From Beroe forskalii (Eukaryota > Ctenophora > Nuda > Beroida > Beroidae): a stretch of 64,000 bases of DNA. Each line of letters begins with the position of its first letter. Within the stretch, counting starts at the first letter, position 1. A program made the translations under genes and the position numbers. Under the pieces are notes generated by a model that was given only the letters and a program-made list of their open reading frames with translations, was not told the DNA's origin and did not search any database. Shown here piece by piece: positions 61,662 to 64,000 of this stretch. The stretch covers positions 62,001-126,000 of the forward strand of contig WFMF01000237.1 of assembly GCA_011033025.1 (NCBI GenBank), in the 5' to 3' direction.

Positions 61662-64000
61662 TTATATTCTTAATAATGTGAGGGCCTTGTTGTACTCACG
61701 ACACAGGGTCTGGGCCTCTTTGATATACGCCTGCCACCCCACCTCGATCAACAGGTTGTCAGGTTTCAAGTTAGCCGGGTCACAAAGTGTCTCCTGCTCC
61801 TCCCCTAATACCTGAGAACAGGTTGTCAGGTTTCAAGTTAGCCGGGTCACAAAGCGTCTCCTGCTCCTCCCCTAATACCTGAGAACAAGTTGTCAGGTTT
61901 CAAGTTAGCCGGGTCACAGAGTGTCTCCTGTTCCTCCCCTAATATCTGAGAACAGGTTTTCAGGTTTCAAGTTAGCCGGGTCACATAGTGTCTCCTGTTC
62001 CTCCCCTAATACCTTAGGTGTTGTGTTGTTTCAAGGTAGTACGTGATGAATTTGGAGGGATTTATTATATAATTATGGGAATTGGGAGGACATACATTGA
62101 AAAAGTCAACGTTTCAAAGTAGTTAAAGGGCAACATATGGGCAGCTGCTGCTGCATTGAGCAAAAAATGGCTGTTGCCCCAAATTACACAAACTACAGAT
62201 TATAACACACTTTTAGACGACTAAAAGTGTGTGGTTTAATAATTGCAGCTTAGTACCTAGCTTTCTATTGGCAGCACGCTGGTTTGGCAGCACATTGGTT
62301 TGGCGGTTTGCCAGCACATTGATCGCACCACAACTTCGATTGCGAGCCTCAATGTTTCCACTTACGTGGTCTAGAGATCGGCAGATCTTGAAACACTCGC
62401 CCACCACACTGGTGGATCTGTAGCAGGGCTTGTCTGGTTTCTCCATCCAGTCCGGATACTCGTATACCCTGAGATCCTTGGAGAAGTTTTCTGGTACACC
62501 TGAAAACAAGGTAAAATCGGGGGTACAAAAGGGTGAACATTGGTGCAGAGATGTGGTTGAGAGGGACAGTAATAGCTTAATACTTTAATAGTACGACTTT
62601 AATAGTAATACTTTAATAGTACGAATTATTTATCATCAAGTACAGGCTGGTAAGGTGTCCACATATGTGGACATAGTCCTTAATGGGTTAATAGAACGAC
62701 TTTGAAACGTGAACTATCGAACTAACTTGTAACCTCCTCACCAACTGTTCGATTCCAATCAAAGGTTTTCTCAATCAAATGCTATTAACACGGTACCTGT
62801 TTTGGGGTAGTCCACTGCGATGCTGTGTTGCTCCGCGAGTCTGATAGCCTTCTCACAATCAACTGATTCCATGTCACAGTGTACGGTGTGAGCGTTACTG
62901 ATCTTACCTGCCGTACATAAGGTACGCTCAATTGAAATGATATTATGTTAATTTGAGTACAAGTGCATTGTTCCATTGCTAAAATGCTAAGGCGATGTAA
63001 TTCTTAACTAAAAGAGTAAAATGCTTGACGAACACTGTACTACGGGCTACTCATCTAAGTTGTTAGGTTTGGTGATGTGCCTGACAACACTTCCCTACCC
63101 ACCTAGGTTGTTAGGTTTGGTGATGTGCTTGACAACACTGCACTACCCACCTAGGTTGTTAGGTTTGGTGATGTGCTTGACAACACTGCACTACCCACCT
63201 AGGTTGTTAGGTTTGGTGATGTGCTTGACAACACTTCCCTACCCACCTAGGTTGTAAGGTTTGGTGATGTGCTTGACAACACTGCACTACCCACCTAGGT
63301 TGTTAGGTTTGGTGATGTGCTTGACGACACTGTACTACCCACCTAGGTTGTTAGGTTTGGTGATGGGCTTGACAACACTGCGTTACCCACCTAGGTTGTT
63401 AGGTTTGGTGATGGGCTTGACAACACTGTACTACCCACCTAGGTTGTTAGGTTTGGTGATGTGCTTGACGACCTGCTCGGTGACCTGGGCAGGTGAGATA
63501 GGTTCGTCCTGGTAGACTGTGGGGGCTGCTTCGTAGGCACCAGGTTCCTTGTTTGGTATCCTGGGAAGGAGGTTCTCCAGCCAACACACAAAGTACTCAT
63601 CACCGTCCAGATCAGAGCCTAGGAGGAGGAAAGGAGATGATACAGTGCAAGGTACAAACCTTGATAATACATCGTGCTATTACTGATAAGCGAAGATTTT
63701 AACATTAGAAACTTCAGTCATGAACAGACAAACGTTCATGAAGTCATGCTATATTACTTTTATTAATTTCGTGCAATTTATGGTTAAATTTTAAATTCTA
63801 ATACCTTATTCATATTTTTTATTGTTGGACTTTAGTTTTTCTGACAGCTGAAAGCTCTAGAGAATCACAACTTACCTGACAGCTCATTTGGATGGGGTCT
63901 CTTTCCCTTCGAAGGGAACACAACAACATCACACATGTGATGGAGATCTGGGACATCTACAGCAGTGAAGCTCTGCAAATCTCCGGGGTGAACACACGGG
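61662..64000 (-). CDS. Cellular RNA-dependent RNA polymerase (RDR family), C-terminal part
   Basis: Five exons: from beyond 64000 to 63876, then 63618-63439, 62907-62797, 62499-62366 and 61811-61662. All phases agree. The QDE-1/RDR family copies single-stranded RNA into double-stranded RNA for small-RNA silencing. The assembled order is HPGDLQSFTAVDVPDLHHM, VVFPSKGKRPHPNELSG, SDLDGDEYFVCW, NNLGKISNAHTVH, LAEQHSIAVDYPKTG, VPENF...YEYPDWMEK, YRST. This is the C-terminal catalytic core; DLDGD holds the metal-binding Asp triad. The stop TAA at 61664-61662 follows CREYNKALTLLRI without a splice donor, so this appears to be the C-terminus, though shorter than in some relatives. The gene continues right of the window. 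Two of its splice sites lie in tandem repeats. Confidence 0.93.
61745..62018. repeat. 67-bp tandem repeat carrying a splice acceptor, 4 copies
   Basis: Acceptor positions recur exactly 67 bp apart (61811, 61878, 61945, 62012 on the plus strand). Each copy holds the RDR intron end (minus-strand ttctcag, ctaag in the outermost copy) plus the start of the last exon. Only the innermost acceptor leads directly into the intact exon. Confidence 0.93.
63050..63450. repeat. 48-bp tandem repeat carrying a splice donor, about 9 copies
   Basis: The unit contains ggttgttaggtttggtgatg, i.e. the minus-strand exon end HITKPNNL followed by the donor cctag|gtgggtag. Copies begin every 48 bp from about 63054 to 63438; the leftmost is degenerate. 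The rightmost copy is the real exon-intron boundary. Confidence 0.93.

Noticed and set aside
63021..63515. Plus-strand frames with repeated LLGLVMCLTTL peptide
   Set aside because: Antisense reading of the 48-bp array that carries the RDR splice donor.

Overview
This is a window of animal nuclear DNA. Genes are split by GT-AG introns, the host is AT-rich, and mobile elements and minisatellites are abundant. The gene set (profilin, mitochondrial succinyl-CoA ligase alpha, PIGO, mevalonate kinase, PPP6R, PPAN) is metazoan. The profilin looks most like the sea-urchin type by eye. A cellular RNA-dependent RNA polymerase (RDR) at the right end is a gene known from only some animal lineages. I would guess an invertebrate, possibly a non-bilaterian, but I cannot name the species.

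Layout. A 55-bp satellite (1-620) is followed by AT-rich DNA, then an intronless profilin gene (+, 3788-4210) and a GC-rich island of palindromes (about 5.1-6.45 kb). SUCLG1 (-, 6851-10532, eight exons) carries a 17-bp minisatellite in an intron. PIGO (-, 12528-15518) is intronless but its reading frame shifts twice. Mevalonate kinase (-, 18372-23944, five exons) hosts a small secreted cysteine-rich gene on the opposite strand inside its largest intron. PPP6R (-, 27003-44682, at least nine exons) and PPAN (-, 45212-47031, two exons) follow head to tail.

The last large intron of PPP6R is a nest of events. A tandem duplication carries a piece of exon 8. The second copy is split by a 7.5-kb terminal-inverted-repeat (TIR) element with TTAA target-site duplications (TSDs). 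Inside that sit a 4.9-kb element with about 570-bp TIRs and a 5-bp TSD (ATAAC), and a 0.6-kb G/C-tailed element with an 8-bp TSD. The 4.9-kb element contains minisatellites, one of which is interrupted by palindromic units.

The right part holds a decayed non-LTR retrotransposon (-, about 48.15-51.56 kb), a roughly 10-kb Ty3/gypsy-type LTR retrotransposon (-, 51564-61523) with frame breaks, and the C-terminal exons of the RDR gene (-, 61662 to beyond 64000). Both a splice donor and a splice acceptor of the RDR gene have been amplified into tandem arrays.

The genes do not form a pathway. Most are housekeeping genes on the minus strand. The unusual content is the RDR gene with its duplicated splice sites and the layered transposon nest in PPP6R. 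All calls are from reading the sequence; no database search was possible. Exon boundaries rest on GT-AG sites, matching phase and recalled family motifs.
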